DNA of 64,000 nucleotides, from positions 104,528-168,527 of the forward strand of contig JBIIDT010000001.1 of the NCBI GenBank assembly GCA_044238145.1, in the 5' to 3' direction. Shown piece after piece: positions 39,502 to 48,292 of the stretch (positions are counted from its first letter, which is position 1; each line of letters begins with the position of its first letter). The notes under the pieces were generated by a model that saw only the letters and a program-made list of their open reading frames with translations, did no database searches and was not told the DNA's origin. The translations under genes were made by a program, and so were the position numbers. The stretch is from QWPN01 sp044238145 (GTDB lineage: Bacteria > Planctomycetota > Planctomycetia > Pirellulales > UBA1268).

Positions 39502-40490
39502 AGGCCGCCTTCATCACGGAGACCGGGCCGCCGGAGGTGATCCGGGTCGGCGACCTGCCGGACCCGGTGCCTGGGCCGCGCGAGGCGCTGATCCGGGTCC
39601 GGGCCTGCGCCATCAACCCGATCGACACGTACGTCCGTTCCGGCGCCGTCGCGATGCCGCTGCCGCGACCGTTCGTGGTGGGCTGCGATCTCGCCGGCGA
39701 GGTCGTGGCCGTCGGCACGGACGTCGCGTCGCTGCGGCCGGGGATGCGGGTCTGGGGATCGAACCAGGGGCTGCTTGGCCGGCAGGGCACGTTCGCCGAA
39801 CTGGCGGCCGTCGACGAGCGGTGGCTGTATCCCACACCCGCCGGCGTCTCCGACCGCGACGCCGCCGCGGCCGCGCTCGTGGCGATCACCGCCCACCTCG
39901 GGCTCGTCGGCCGTGCCGCCCTCGCACCGGGCGAGACGATCTTCGTCAACGGCGGCTCGGGCGGCGTGGGCTCGGCTGTGGTGCAGATCGCGCGGGCCCT
40001 CGGGGGCCGCGTCCTGGCGACCGCCGGCACCGCGGCCAAGCGGGAGGCGGTGATGCGGCTCGGGGCCGAGGCGGTGTTCGACTACCGGCGGACCGATCTC
40101 GTCGACGCCGTGCGGGCGGCGGCGCCCCAAGGCGTGCAGGTCTACTGGGAGACGCAGCGGGAGCCGGCCTTCGACCGGGCGGTGGCCATGCTGGCCGACG
40201 AGGGCCGGATCGTGGTCATGGCCGGCCGCGATGCCCGACCGGAGTTTCCCGTCGGACCGTTCTACGTGAAGGGCTTGAGCCTGCACGGCTTCGCGATGTT
40301 CAAGGACTCCCCGGCGCGGCAGGCCGCCGCGGCGGCCGACATCAACCGCTGGCTGGCCGTGGGCCGGCTCCGGGTGCCGATCGATCGCGTGCTGCCGCTG
40401 ACGGCGACCGCCGAGGGGCACGCCCTCCAGGAGGCGAGCACGATCGCGCGGTCGGGGGCGGTCGCGGGCAAGATCGTGGTGGAGCCATGA
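39498..40490 (+). CDS. NADPH:quinone reductase-like MDR oxidoreductase
   Basis: 330 residues, zinc-independent medium-chain dehydrogenase/reductase. N-terminal catalytic domain: MKAAFITETGPPEVIRVGDL, CAINPIDTYVRSGA and VVGCDLAGEVVAVGTDVASL. Rossmann domain: FVNGGSGGVGSAVVQIARAL, VLATAGTAAKREAVMRLGAE and VFDYRRTDLVDAV. There is no catalytic or structural zinc-binding cysteine set. Members reduce quinones or enones with NADPH; the substrate is not predictable. Coupled by ATGA overlaps to genes on both sides. Confidence 0.9.
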   Translation: MKAAFITETGPPEVIRVGDLPDPVPGPREALIRVRACAINPIDTYVRSGAVAMPLPRPFVVGCDLAGEVVAVGTDVASLRPGMRVWGSNQGLLGRQGTFAELAAVDERWLYPTPAGVSDRDAAAAALVAITAHLGLVGRAALAPGETIFVNGGSGGVGSAVVQIARALGGRVLATAGTAAKREAVMRLGAEAVFDYRRTDLVDAVRAAAPQGVQVYWETQREPAFDRAVAMLADEGRIVVMAGRDARPEFPVGPFYVKGLSLHGFAMFKDSPARQAAAAADINRWLAVGRLRVPIDRVLPLTATAEGHALQEASTIARSGAVAGKIVVEP

Positions 40491-41116
40491 GGCGCCGGCT
40501 CCGCGAGGCGGCCACGGCGCTCGGGGCCCTCGGCCTGATCGTGACCATGGCGGGGGTCTGGGCCGCGCCGCCGCGTTCGCCGGGTGCGCGGACGGGCATC
40601 TTCGGCCTCGAGGCGCAGGGCAACCGGTTCGTCTACGTCTTCGATCGCTCGGCGAGCATGGGCGAGCCCGACGGGCGGCCACTCGCCGCGGCGAAGGAGG
40701 AGCTGCTGGCGAGCCTCGCGGATCTCGGCGACGGCCAGCAGTTCCACATCGTCTTCTACAACGAGCGGCCCGCCGTGTTCGCGCCGGCGGCGGGCCGGGG
40801 CCGGCCGATCTTCGCCAGCGACGAGAACCGCGCGGAGGCGCGGCGGTTCGTGGAGGGCATCGCGGCCGCCGGCGGCACACGGCACTACGAGGCGATAGCG
40901 GCGGCCTTGAAGCTCGCCCCGGACGTGGTCTTCGTGCTCACCGACGGCACGGTCGACGACGACCTCGCGGAGGACGAGCTCGGCTGGCTCGCCCGCGCGG
41001 CGGGTGCCGCGCGGATCATGGTCGTACAGTTCGGCGGGGACGGCGGGCGGTCGCCGCGGCTGGCCCGCCTGGCCGAGGGCACCGGGGGCGGCTACAAGGT
41101 CGTCGCCGGGCCCTAG
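40487..41116 (+). CDS. secreted von Willebrand factor A domain protein
   Basis: 209 residues. N-terminal signal or anchor (LGALGLIVTMAGVWAAP), then a compact vWA domain: GNRFVYVFDRSASMGEPDG with the MIDAS motif DxSxS, FHIVFYNERPAVFAP, HYEAIAAALKLAPDVVFVLT with the distal Asp in LTDGTVDD, and ARIMVVQFGGDGG. The ion-binding residues are intact, so metal-dependent ligand binding is expected. Similar short periplasmic vWA proteins are frequent in planctomycetes. Translationally coupled to the quinone-reductase gene. Confidence 0.85.
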   Translation: MRRRLREAATALGALGLIVTMAGVWAAPPRSPGARTGIFGLEAQGNRFVYVFDRSASMGEPDGRPLAAAKEELLASLADLGDGQQFHIVFYNERPAVFAPAAGRGRPIFASDENRAEARRFVEGIAAAGGTRHYEAIAAALKLAPDVVFVLTDGTVDDDLAEDELGWLARAAGAARIMVVQFGGDGGRSPRLARLAEGTGGGYKVVAGP

Positions 41117-41135
41117 GGCTTCGCCCGGCTGCGGT

Positions 41136-42476
41136 TCACCGCGTCTGGGCGGGCGGGTCGTCGGTCGCGACGGCCTCGTCGAACCTGCCGTCGTCCTGCC
41201 GGGGCTTCTTGCCCGTCATCGCGTCGATGCCGGCGGCGATGTTTGGGAACACGCTCCCCAGGCCGCGCGGGGTCGCAGCCGTCGGCGGCCGCGTCGTGGG
41301 CGGTGCGGCCTGGCGGCGCGGCGGCTGCCGCGAGGGCTGGGTCGACTGCGGCCGCGGCTGGGTGCGCGACTGCGGCTGTAAGGCCTGCTGCGTGGGCCGT
41401 TGCTGGCCCGATTGCGCCGAGCGGTTGCGGGTCGTGGGGGCCGCCTGACGCACGGGGGGCAGACTGCGGACGTCGGTCTGCGCGAGCGGGGCGGGCGGCT
41501 GCGCCACGGCCGGTGTCGGGGCCGGCTCCGCGAATCCCGCGTCGGCCTGAAGCGCGACTCGCTCCGGCACCACGAGGTAGCGGACCACGCCGTCGCGGGG
41601 CTTCCGCGGCGCGGCAGCCTCGGGTTCCGGCGCAGGCTCGACGGCGGCCACGGCCGGCGGGGCGATCGGCTCCGCCGGGGTGATCTCTGGCTCGGCGGGC
41701 GTCGTCACGGACCGCGCGGCGATCACTGACTCGACGGCAACGTCGCTCGGCGGCGGCGTGTCCGCGAGGGTCGGCTCGCCCGGCTGCGGCTCGGCCAAGG
41801 TCGGCTCGCCGACCACGGCGACCGGCACCGGCTCGACGGCGGTCGTCGGCGCGGGCTCCGCATCGCTCGTCGCCGCCGGCGTCGATGCGACGGCGGCGGT
41901 GTCCGTCGCGGGTGGCGGCACGTCGGTGGACGTAGTCGGCTGCGGCGCGACGACCGCCACCGGCACGGCTGGCGGCGGCTCGACCGTGGTCGTCGTCGAG
42001 ACCGACGGCCCCGCCGGTGCGGGTGTCCAAAGATCGGGCTCGGCCACCCGGGCTGGGGCCGCCGCCGGAGCGGGGGTCGCGAACGCGGGGACATCAGGCA
42101 TCTCGTCGCGGGCCTGCCGGTCGTCGAGAACGAGTTGCACCTTGAGGAGCGGCTGACCCTCGCGCAGCGGGTGGCGGAGCAGACAGCCCTCGAACGAATC
42201 CTCGGCCCGCATCGCGGTCGTGGGCAGCATCGCCTTCGGCCAGTCGCGGAGGGCCACGTCCCAGACCGTGACCGGCGACCCCTGGGCCAGCGACCGCAAC
42301 GCCACGAAGATCGGCTCGCTCTCCACCTGCGGCCGCTTCTGGGCGAGGTGGACGTCGAGCACCTGATTGACGCCGATGGCCGCCGCGGCACCGGCGACGA
42401 AGGCCGCTGCGAAGACGGTCAGTCGCCGCGGGCGGCGGCGGGTGGGCTGCGAATCACTCTTCGTGGATGCGTGCAT
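41136..42476 (-). CDS. SAF-domain membrane protein (CpaB/FlgA-like) with a long low-complexity tail
   Basis: 446 residues. Cytoplasmic Arg-rich N-terminus (TRRRPRRLTVF), one membrane helix (AAAFVAGAAAAIGVNQVL), then a SAF domain at about 45-110: EPIFVALRSLAQGSPVTVWD, VALRDWPKAMLPTTAMRAED and CLLRHPLREGQPLLKVQLV. SAF domains are shared by CpaB/RcpC of Tad pili and FlgA. Residues 115-400 are a Pro/Ala/Val/Thr-rich linker, followed by a Gln/Pro/Arg-rich part and a short conserved-looking end (GLGSVFPNIAAGIDAMTGKK). It may take part in pilus or envelope assembly, but no other Tad gene adjoins it. Confidence 0.75.
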   Translation of the reverse strand: MHASTKSDSQPTRRRPRRLTVFAAAFVAGAAAAIGVNQVLDVHLAQKRPQVESEPIFVALRSLAQGSPVTVWDVALRDWPKAMLPTTAMRAEDSFEGCLLRHPLREGQPLLKVQLVLDDRQARDEMPDVPAFATPAPAAAPARVAEPDLWTPAPAGPSVSTTTTVEPPPAVPVAVVAPQPTTSTDVPPPATDTAAVASTPAATSDAEPAPTTAVEPVPVAVVGEPTLAEPQPGEPTLADTPPPSDVAVESVIAARSVTTPAEPEITPAEPIAPPAVAAVEPAPEPEAAAPRKPRDGVVRYLVVPERVALQADAGFAEPAPTPAVAQPPAPLAQTDVRSLPPVRQAAPTTRNRSAQSGQQRPTQQALQPQSRTQPRPQSTQPSRQPPRRQAAPPTTRPPTAATPRGLGSVFPNIAAGIDAMTGKKPRQDDGRFDEAVATDDPPAQTR

Positions 42477-42687
42477 GCTTCCATCCCGGACCGCGATCCG
42501 CCCGCTGGCCATGCGGATCCGCCGGGAAGCATCGGCATGATCGGCCCGCGGTCCCCGCACCCGTTGCGGTACCGGTCACACTTTGCCGTGGCACCGCAGC
42601 TTCCCGTGCCCGCAGCCATCCGGCCGCCGGCACGCCTTCGCCAGGTTGCCGGCGTTGCCGGACGGGAGTGGCCGCCGCGGTCTCCGC

Positions 42688-43575
42688 TCAGCGGACCTCG
42701 AGCACGTCCTCGGTGTCGTCCGCGACGGCCTCGGCAGCGAACAGCGGGTCGACCGCCCGGCCCAGCGGCCTGACCACCAGCAGCCGCCTGGTGGAACGGT
42801 CGCCGCCCTGGTCGCGGAGCAGGGCGTCGCCGAGCGTCGCCGCCTTCGCGCCGGCGCAGCCGAGGACGAGCAGGTCGCCCTCCCGCAGGTCGAGGCCGAA
42901 CGCGAGATCGTCGCGGCGGTGTCGCCGTTGGCCGGCCTCCATGCGGAACATCCCCTCCTCGCCGACCCACGACCGCTCGAGCGGGCCGTGCCGGATCTCG
43001 GGGACGAGTTCCACCCGCACGCGGCCGTCGGCCGCCGGCCGCAGCTTCAGTTCGAGGAGCCCGGAGGCGTCGTGGAACGTGCCGCCCTGCACCTGCCCCT
43101 CGCGCTCCTCCAGGAGCACGAGCTCGCGGATGCCCGCGGCCACGAGGATCTCGCTGCGTCGGCCCGGCAGGAGTCGCAGCAGTCGTTTTGCCAGCGGTGC
43201 GTCGGTCGCGAGCAGGTCGCCGGTCGACGCCTGGTCGATGCGATCGGGCAGGATCCGCGCGGCGAGGTGCGGCGGCAGGCCGCCGGTCACGATCCCGGCC
43301 CGCAGGCCGTTGGTGGCCAGCCGGCGACGCAGGGCGTCGTCGAGCACCTGCTCGTCGACTTCTTTCCACAGCTCGACCCCGAGGTCGGCATCGTGCTCCT
43401 CGTGGCGCACGAACACGACCTCGACCGGGATCGTGCGGGCGGCCGGCCGCGCGGCGTCGCCATCGGCCGTCGGGTCGGTCGGCGCGTCGGCGCCGCCCGG
43501 CAGGAGGGTGAGCGAGCGGCAGCCCGCCGCACAGGCGAGCAGGCAGGCACAGAGCCACGCTCTCGAGGGGCGCAT
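42688..43575 (-). CDS. hypothetical lipoprotein (295 aa)
   Basis: Lipoprotein signal CACLLACAAGC followed by a Pro/Asp-rich spacer. The body is beta-rich: TIPVEVVFVRHEEHDADLGV, ELWKEVDEQVLDDALRRRLA, LRAGIVTGGLPPHLAARILP, ELVLLEEREGQVQGGTFHDA and ELVPEIRHGPLERSWVGEEG. The pattern of long strands with RVRVELVPEIRHG recalls planctomycete lipoproteins of unknown function that resemble secretin-associated or DUF-type envelope proteins. It stands alone, 87 bases upstream of purQ in the same direction. The C-terminus ends with a stretch of acidic residues. Function unknown. Confidence 0.75.
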   Translation of the reverse strand: MRPSRAWLCACLLACAAGCRSLTLLPGGADAPTDPTADGDAARPAARTIPVEVVFVRHEEHDADLGVELWKEVDEQVLDDALRRRLATNGLRAGIVTGGLPPHLAARILPDRIDQASTGDLLATDAPLAKRLLRLLPGRRSEILVAAGIRELVLLEEREGQVQGGTFHDASGLLELKLRPAADGRVRVELVPEIRHGPLERSWVGEEGMFRMEAGQRRHRRDDLAFGLDLREGDLLVLGCAGAKAATLGDALLRDQGGDRSTRRLLVVRPLGRAVDPLFAAEAVADDTEDVLEVR

Positions 43576-43662
43576 GGTGGGGCCGACGCGGGTCCGGGAT
43601 CCGGGTGGGGGCGGAGATTCAACGGATCCCGCCGGGCCGCGTCAACCCGGATCGGGACGGGC

Positions 43663-44430
43663 CTACGACATGGCTTTGACGGCGTTGGCGAACAGCGCCA
43701 GGCCGGCGCCGGGGCCGGCGGGGTCGAGGCGTCCGGCCCAGGCCGGGTGCTGCGTGGTGTCGACGAACCGTTCCGGGTGGGGCATCAGGCCGAGGACGCG
43801 GCCGCTCGGGTCGCAGGCGCCGGCCACGTCGCCCTCGGCGCCGTTGGGGTTCGTGGACACGCCATCCGGGCCGGCGGCGTAGCGAAGCACCAGCTGCCCG
43901 GCCGCGTCGAGGGCCGCGAAGTCGGCGGCGGATCGCGTCACGAACCGCCCCTCGCCGTGGGCGACGGGCAGTTCGATCGCACCGACCCCCTGGAGGAACA
44001 CGCAGTTGCCGGGAATCGCCCGCAGGTGGACCCAGCGGTCGACGAATCGACCAGAGCGGTTGTGGGCCAGCGACGCCTGCGGCGCCCCGCTCGCGGGATC
44101 GACCAGCAGCAGGCCCGTCTGGAGGAGCACCTGGAAGCCGTTGCAGATGCCGAGCACGAGGCCGCCGCGATCGCGGAACCGCAGGAGCGCGTCGGCCAGC
44201 CGCGTGCGGATCTCGAGGGCGAAGATCCGACCGCTGGCGATGTCGTCGCCGTAGGAGAAGCCGCCGGGGATGCAGAGGATCTGGAAGTCGTCGGCGGCCG
44301 CCGGCCGCTCGGCCAGGGCTCTGACGTGCATCCGCCGCGCGAGGCCGCCGGCCCGCTCGAAGGCGTGGGCGGTCTCGTGGTCGCAGTTGGTGCCGGGGGC
44401 GCGGAGCACGAGGGCGCGGGGGGCGAGCAT
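43663..44430 (-). CDS. purQ: FGAM synthase glutaminase subunit PurQ
   Basis: 255 residues. Class I glutamine amidotransferase that supplies ammonia to PurL. Motifs: RALVLRAPGTNCDHETAHAF, FQILCIPGGFSYGDDIASGR, GLVLGICNGFQVLLQTGLLL with the nucleophilic Cys, and GRVLGLMPHPERF with the catalytic His-Pro-Glu. PurL stops one base before its start, and the gene order tyrA-purL-purQ is tight. The amidase is separate from PurL, as in the small-type FGAM synthase. Confidence 0.96.
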   Translation of the reverse strand: MLAPRALVLRAPGTNCDHETAHAFERAGGLARRMHVRALAERPAAADDFQILCIPGGFSYGDDIASGRIFALEIRTRLADALLRFRDRGGLVLGICNGFQVLLQTGLLLVDPASGAPQASLAHNRSGRFVDRWVHLRAIPGNCVFLQGVGAIELPVAHGEGRFVTRSAADFAALDAAGQLVLRYAAGPDGVSTNPNGAEGDVAGACDPSGRVLGLMPHPERFVDTTQHPAWAGRLDPAGPGAGLALFANAVKAMS

Positions 44431-44431
44431 G

Positions 44432-47353
44432 TCAGGCCTCCTCCCGCCGCCAGGCGCGGGCCAGGCGGTCGATGGGCACGCGATCGGCGTTCCCCGTCGT
44501 GCCGACGATCTCCAGCGTCGGCTCGGCGGTCACCGCGCCGATCCAGGCCCAGGGCACGTCGCCGAGCGCGGCGGCGAACTCGGCCGCCTGCCCGGGCCGC
44601 ACCTCGCAGACGAACCGGCCGGGCGTCTCGCCGAACGCGATCGCCAGGTCGTGGCCGGCGGCGTCGGGCTCGCAGGGGACCGCGGCCAGGTCGAGGCGGG
44701 CGCCCGTGCGGCCGGCGATCGCCATCTCGGCGACCGCCACGGCCAGGCCGCCGTCTGAGCAGTCGTGGCACGAGGCGAGCAGGCCGGCGCGGTGGGCGGC
44801 GGCGACGGCCCGGCAGGCGGCGCGGCAGGCGGCGGTGTCGACCGAGGGCAGCCGCCCGCCCCGCACGCGGCCGGTGAGCTCGAGCTGGCTGCCGCGCACG
44901 TCGGCCCGCGAGCGGCCCACGACCGCCAGGCGGTTGCCGGCGGCCTTGAGGTCGGGCGTGAGGCTCCGGCGGACGTCGTCCACCTGCCCGAGCGCCGTGG
45001 CCAGGAGCGTGGGGGGAATCGAGATCTCGCGGGCCGTGCCGGCCGCGTCGGTCCAGGCGAAGACGTTGTTCAGGCTGTCCTTGCCGCTGACGAACGGCGC
45101 CGCGAAGGCGACCGCCATGTCGTGGCAGCCGCGGCAGGCCTCGACGAGCGTGCCCAGCGACTCCTCCCGCCGCGTGTCGCCCCAGCAGAAGTTGTCGAGC
45201 AGGGCGATGCGGTCGGGATCGGCGCCCGCGGCCACGACGTTGGCGATCGCCTCCACGATGCCGCCGGCGGCCATCTGGTAGGGATCGGCCGCGCCCAGCC
45301 GGTGGCGGAGGCCGACGCCGAGCACGATGCCACGGTCACGGCCGAGCACGCCGCGGACGACCGTGCCGTCGGCCGGCCCCGCGCCGGGGCCGAGCAGCGG
45401 CTTGACCACCGAGCAGCCCTGCACCTCGTGGTCGTACTGGCGGATGATCCACTCCTTGCTCGCGACATCGGGCAGCCCGAGCAGCTCGACGAGCGCGGCG
45501 GCCACCGCACCGCGGGCCGCGGCGTCGGGCCGCCAGTCGGCCGGCGGGTCGGCGGCCCGCGTGAACGACGACTTCAGCCGCTGCCGCGGCCGGCCCTCGT
45601 GGAGGAAGTGGCAGTCGAGTTCGCCCGCCACCTGCTCGTGCCAGCGGAGCACGAGCCGGCCCGAGCCGGTGAACGTGCCGATCGCCGTGGCCTCGACCCC
45701 CTCGGCCGCCGCCGCCGCGGCCAGCTCGGCCCAACGCTCGCGCGGCACGGCCAGCACCATCCGCTCCTGCGCCTCCGAGATCCACACCTCGGTGGCCGAC
45801 AGGCCGTCGTACTTCAGCGGCACCGCGTCCAACTGCACCTCGGCGCCGAGCGTGGCCCCCATCTCGCCCACCGCGCTGGAGAGGCCGCCGGCGCCGCAGT
45901 CGGTGATCGCGTTGAACAGCCGGCGGCGGGAGGCCTCGAGCACGAAGTCGGTGAGCATCTTCTCGTTGATCGCGTGGCCGATCTGCACCGCCCCCCCGGA
46001 CTGGCTCTCGCTGGCGCTCGACAGCTCGATGCTCGAGAAGGTCGCGCCGTGGATGCCGTCGCGACCCGTGCGGCCGCCGGCCACGACGACCAGGTCGCCG
46101 GCCTGGACGGCGGCCTCGGCGTTGCCGCGGGGCATGATGCCGACGGTGCCGCAGAACACGAGCGGATTGCCGAGGTAGCCGGGGTCGTAGGCCACCGCGC
46201 CGGCGATCGTGGGGATGCCCATGCGGTTGCCGTAGTCGCGGACGCCGGCCACCACGCCGGCGAGCAGCCGCCGGGGATGGATCACGCCCGGCGGGAGGCC
46301 GGTGGCCGGCGTGTCGGGCGGGGCCACGCAGAACACGTCGAGGTTCGCGATCGGCTTGGCGCCCAGGCCCGTGCCGAGCACGTCGCGAATCACGCCGCCG
46401 AGCCCCGTGGCGGCGCCGCCGTAGGGCTCGATGGCGGAGGGATGGTTGTGGGTCTCCACCTTCACGCACACGTCGTGGTCGCCGTCGAACCGCACCACGC
46501 CTGAGTTGTCCTTGAACACGCTCACGCACCAGTCGGCGGCGCCCAGGGCGGCGCGGATCGTGCGGGTGGCCGCGAACACCGTCTCCTTGAGGAGGTTGTC
46601 GTAGGCGGCCGGGCCCGCCGGGCCGACGTGGTCGACGGCGCTGCCGAGCGTCTTGTGGCAACAGTGCTCGCTCCAGGTCTGGGCGATCGTCTCGAGCTCG
46701 ATCTCGCGGGGCGGGCGACCGAGCGATCGGTAGTGGTCGCGAACCGCGTGCAGCTCCCGGACGGTGAGGGCCAGGCACTTGTCGCGGCTCAGGGCCGCGA
46801 GGGCCGCGTCGTCGAGCCCTTCGAGGACGACCGTCTCCTCGCGGAACTGCCACGGCTTGCCGCCGGCGAGGGTCCGCAGCGGGAGCGGCCCGATGACCAC
46901 GTCGTGGATCGCCTCGCTGGCGAGCAGCTTCCAGGCCAGCCGCGCCGCCTCGGCCTCGGGCAGTCGTGGCAGCCAGTACTTCCGCACGCTGCGGACCGCC
47001 GCCGGCTTCAGGCCCAAGAGGCCGAAGGCCTCGCGGGCGGTCTGGGCCGAGGGATCGGTGACGCCCGGCCGCGGCAGCACGTGCACGACCGTCGGCAGGT
47101 CGTCCGGCCCGGCGACGAGCGCGGCGGCGCCGGCCTCGGCGGCCGTGAACGACTCGATCACCGGGTCGACGAGCACCGCCGCGGCCAGCCGTTCCACGTC
47201 GGCCCGCGACAGGTCGCCCTCGATCAGCCAGCCGGCGGCCGTGCGGGCCCGCGTGCAGCCGGCCACGCCGAGTTCGGTGGCGCCGGCGACGACGGCCCGG
47301 GCCGCGTGATCGCCCGCGGCGTCGCGGGCATGGACGTCAACTTCCCACAGCAT
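44432..47353 (-). CDS. purL: PurS-PurL fusion: FGAM synthase synthetase subunit
   Basis: 973 residues. An N-terminal PurS-like domain of about 80 residues (MLWEVDVHARDAAGDHAARA ... VDPVIESFTAAEAG) is followed by a short-type PurL. Core motifs: ELETIAQTWSEHCCHKTLGS, VCVKVETHNHPSAIEPYGGA, ATGLGGVIRDVLGTGLGAKP, VVAGGRTGRDGIHGATFSS, and in the second half DNFCWGDTRREESLGTLVEA and FVSGKDSLNNVF. It converts FGAR to FGAM using ATP and ammonia from PurQ. It overlaps tyrA by 17 bases. The PurS part is ordinarily a separate polypeptide in small-type systems. Confidence 0.95.
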   Translation of the reverse strand: MLWEVDVHARDAAGDHAARAVVAGATELGVAGCTRARTAAGWLIEGDLSRADVERLAAAVLVDPVIESFTAAEAGAAALVAGPDDLPTVVHVLPRPGVTDPSAQTAREAFGLLGLKPAAVRSVRKYWLPRLPEAEAARLAWKLLASEAIHDVVIGPLPLRTLAGGKPWQFREETVVLEGLDDAALAALSRDKCLALTVRELHAVRDHYRSLGRPPREIELETIAQTWSEHCCHKTLGSAVDHVGPAGPAAYDNLLKETVFAATRTIRAALGAADWCVSVFKDNSGVVRFDGDHDVCVKVETHNHPSAIEPYGGAATGLGGVIRDVLGTGLGAKPIANLDVFCVAPPDTPATGLPPGVIHPRRLLAGVVAGVRDYGNRMGIPTIAGAVAYDPGYLGNPLVFCGTVGIMPRGNAEAAVQAGDLVVVAGGRTGRDGIHGATFSSIELSSASESQSGGAVQIGHAINEKMLTDFVLEASRRRLFNAITDCGAGGLSSAVGEMGATLGAEVQLDAVPLKYDGLSATEVWISEAQERMVLAVPRERWAELAAAAAAEGVEATAIGTFTGSGRLVLRWHEQVAGELDCHFLHEGRPRQRLKSSFTRAADPPADWRPDAAARGAVAAALVELLGLPDVASKEWIIRQYDHEVQGCSVVKPLLGPGAGPADGTVVRGVLGRDRGIVLGVGLRHRLGAADPYQMAAGGIVEAIANVVAAGADPDRIALLDNFCWGDTRREESLGTLVEACRGCHDMAVAFAAPFVSGKDSLNNVFAWTDAAGTAREISIPPTLLATALGQVDDVRRSLTPDLKAAGNRLAVVGRSRADVRGSQLELTGRVRGGRLPSVDTAACRAACRAVAAAHRAGLLASCHDCSDGGLAVAVAEMAIAGRTGARLDLAAVPCEPDAAGHDLAIAFGETPGRFVCEVRPGQAAEFAAALGDVPWAWIGAVTAEPTLEIVGTTGNADRVPIDRLARAWRREEA

Positions 47354-48188
47354 CGCGTGCCTCCTGGGCGCGGCGGAGGATGGCGGCGAGTCGGCGCCGG
47401 TCGCCGGCCTCGATGGCCGCGAGCATCTTGGCCGTCTCGCCGGCGATCCGCCGCAGGGCATCGGCCACGTTGCCCGGGTTGTCGAGGATGATGTCGGCCC
47501 ACAGTTCGGGGTCGCCGGCCGCGATCCGCGTCGTGTCGCGCCAGCCCCCGGCCGTGAAGCGGCGGACCGCCGGCGGCGTCGCGGCGGCCACGGCGGCGGC
47601 GATCATGTGGGGCGCGTGGCTGGTGACGGCGAGGATCCGATCGTGCTCCTTCGGCGACATGACGAACACCGTCGCCCCGAGGGCCGCCCAGAAACTGCCG
47701 GCGTCCGTGACGTCGCCGGGGGGCGTGCGGGTGGCCGGCGTGACGATCGCCACGCGGCCGGCGAACAGGCCGGCGTCGGCGGCGGCGGGGCCGCGGCGGT
47801 GGCTGCCGGCCAGCGGATGGCCGCCCACGAAGCGGCCGCGGCGGGAGCGGCGCCGGCGTTCCCAGGCGGCGACGATGCGGGCCTTCGCGCTGCCGGCGTC
47901 GACGATCAGCGTGCCCGGCTCGACGGCGGCGTCGATCTCGTCGAGGAGGTCCGGAATCGCCGCCACGCCCGTCGCGACGACGACGAGGTCGGCGGCGGCC
48001 ACGGCGGACGGGAGATCGGTGGTGGCCTCCGTCACCGCGCCGGATCGGCGGGCCTCGTCGAGGCCGGCGTCCGAGCGGCCCACCCCGACGACCCGCGTCG
48101 CGAGCCGGCGGGCCTTGAGCGCCTTGCCGATGGAGCCCCCGATCAGACCCACGCCGACGATTGCGACGGACTGCCAGTGGGCTTTCAT
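47337..48188 (-). CDS. tyrA: prephenate/arogenate dehydrogenase
   Basis: 283 residues. NAD(P)-binding loop VAIVGVGLIGGSIGKALK, then VVGVGRSDAGLDEARRSG, LVVVATGVAAIPDLLDEIDA, DAGSAKARIVAAWERRR, RFVGGHPLAGSHRRGPAAAD and the catalytic-domain helix HDRILAVTSHAPHMIAAAVA. It converts prephenate to 4-hydroxyphenylpyruvate (or arogenate to tyrosine). No ACT domain is attached, so feedback control of that type is not seen. It starts the operon with purL and purQ, an unusual aromatic-purine pairing. Divergent from the GspF-like gene. Confidence 0.93.
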   Translation of the reverse strand: MKAHWQSVAIVGVGLIGGSIGKALKARRLATRVVGVGRSDAGLDEARRSGAVTEATTDLPSAVAAADLVVVATGVAAIPDLLDEIDAAVEPGTLIVDAGSAKARIVAAWERRRRSRRGRFVGGHPLAGSHRRGPAAADAGLFAGRVAIVTPATRTPPGDVTDAGSFWAALGATVFVMSPKEHDRILAVTSHAPHMIAAAVAAATPPAVRRFTAGGWRDTTRIAAGDPELWADIILDNPGNVADALRRIAGETAKMLAAIEAGDRRRLAAILRRAQEARDAVGS

Positions 48189-48292
48189 GGGGCGGTGGGG
48201 GAGGGCGCGGCGACTCGACGCGGGCGTTGTACCAGATGGGGCGGGGGTGTGTTAGTGTCGAGGGGTCGAGTCCGCGGCGCAACCGCGAACGC

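Noticed and set aside
44765..46504. 579-codon plus-strand frame opposite purL
   Set aside because: purL is certain from its motifs; the antisense frame has shadow composition.
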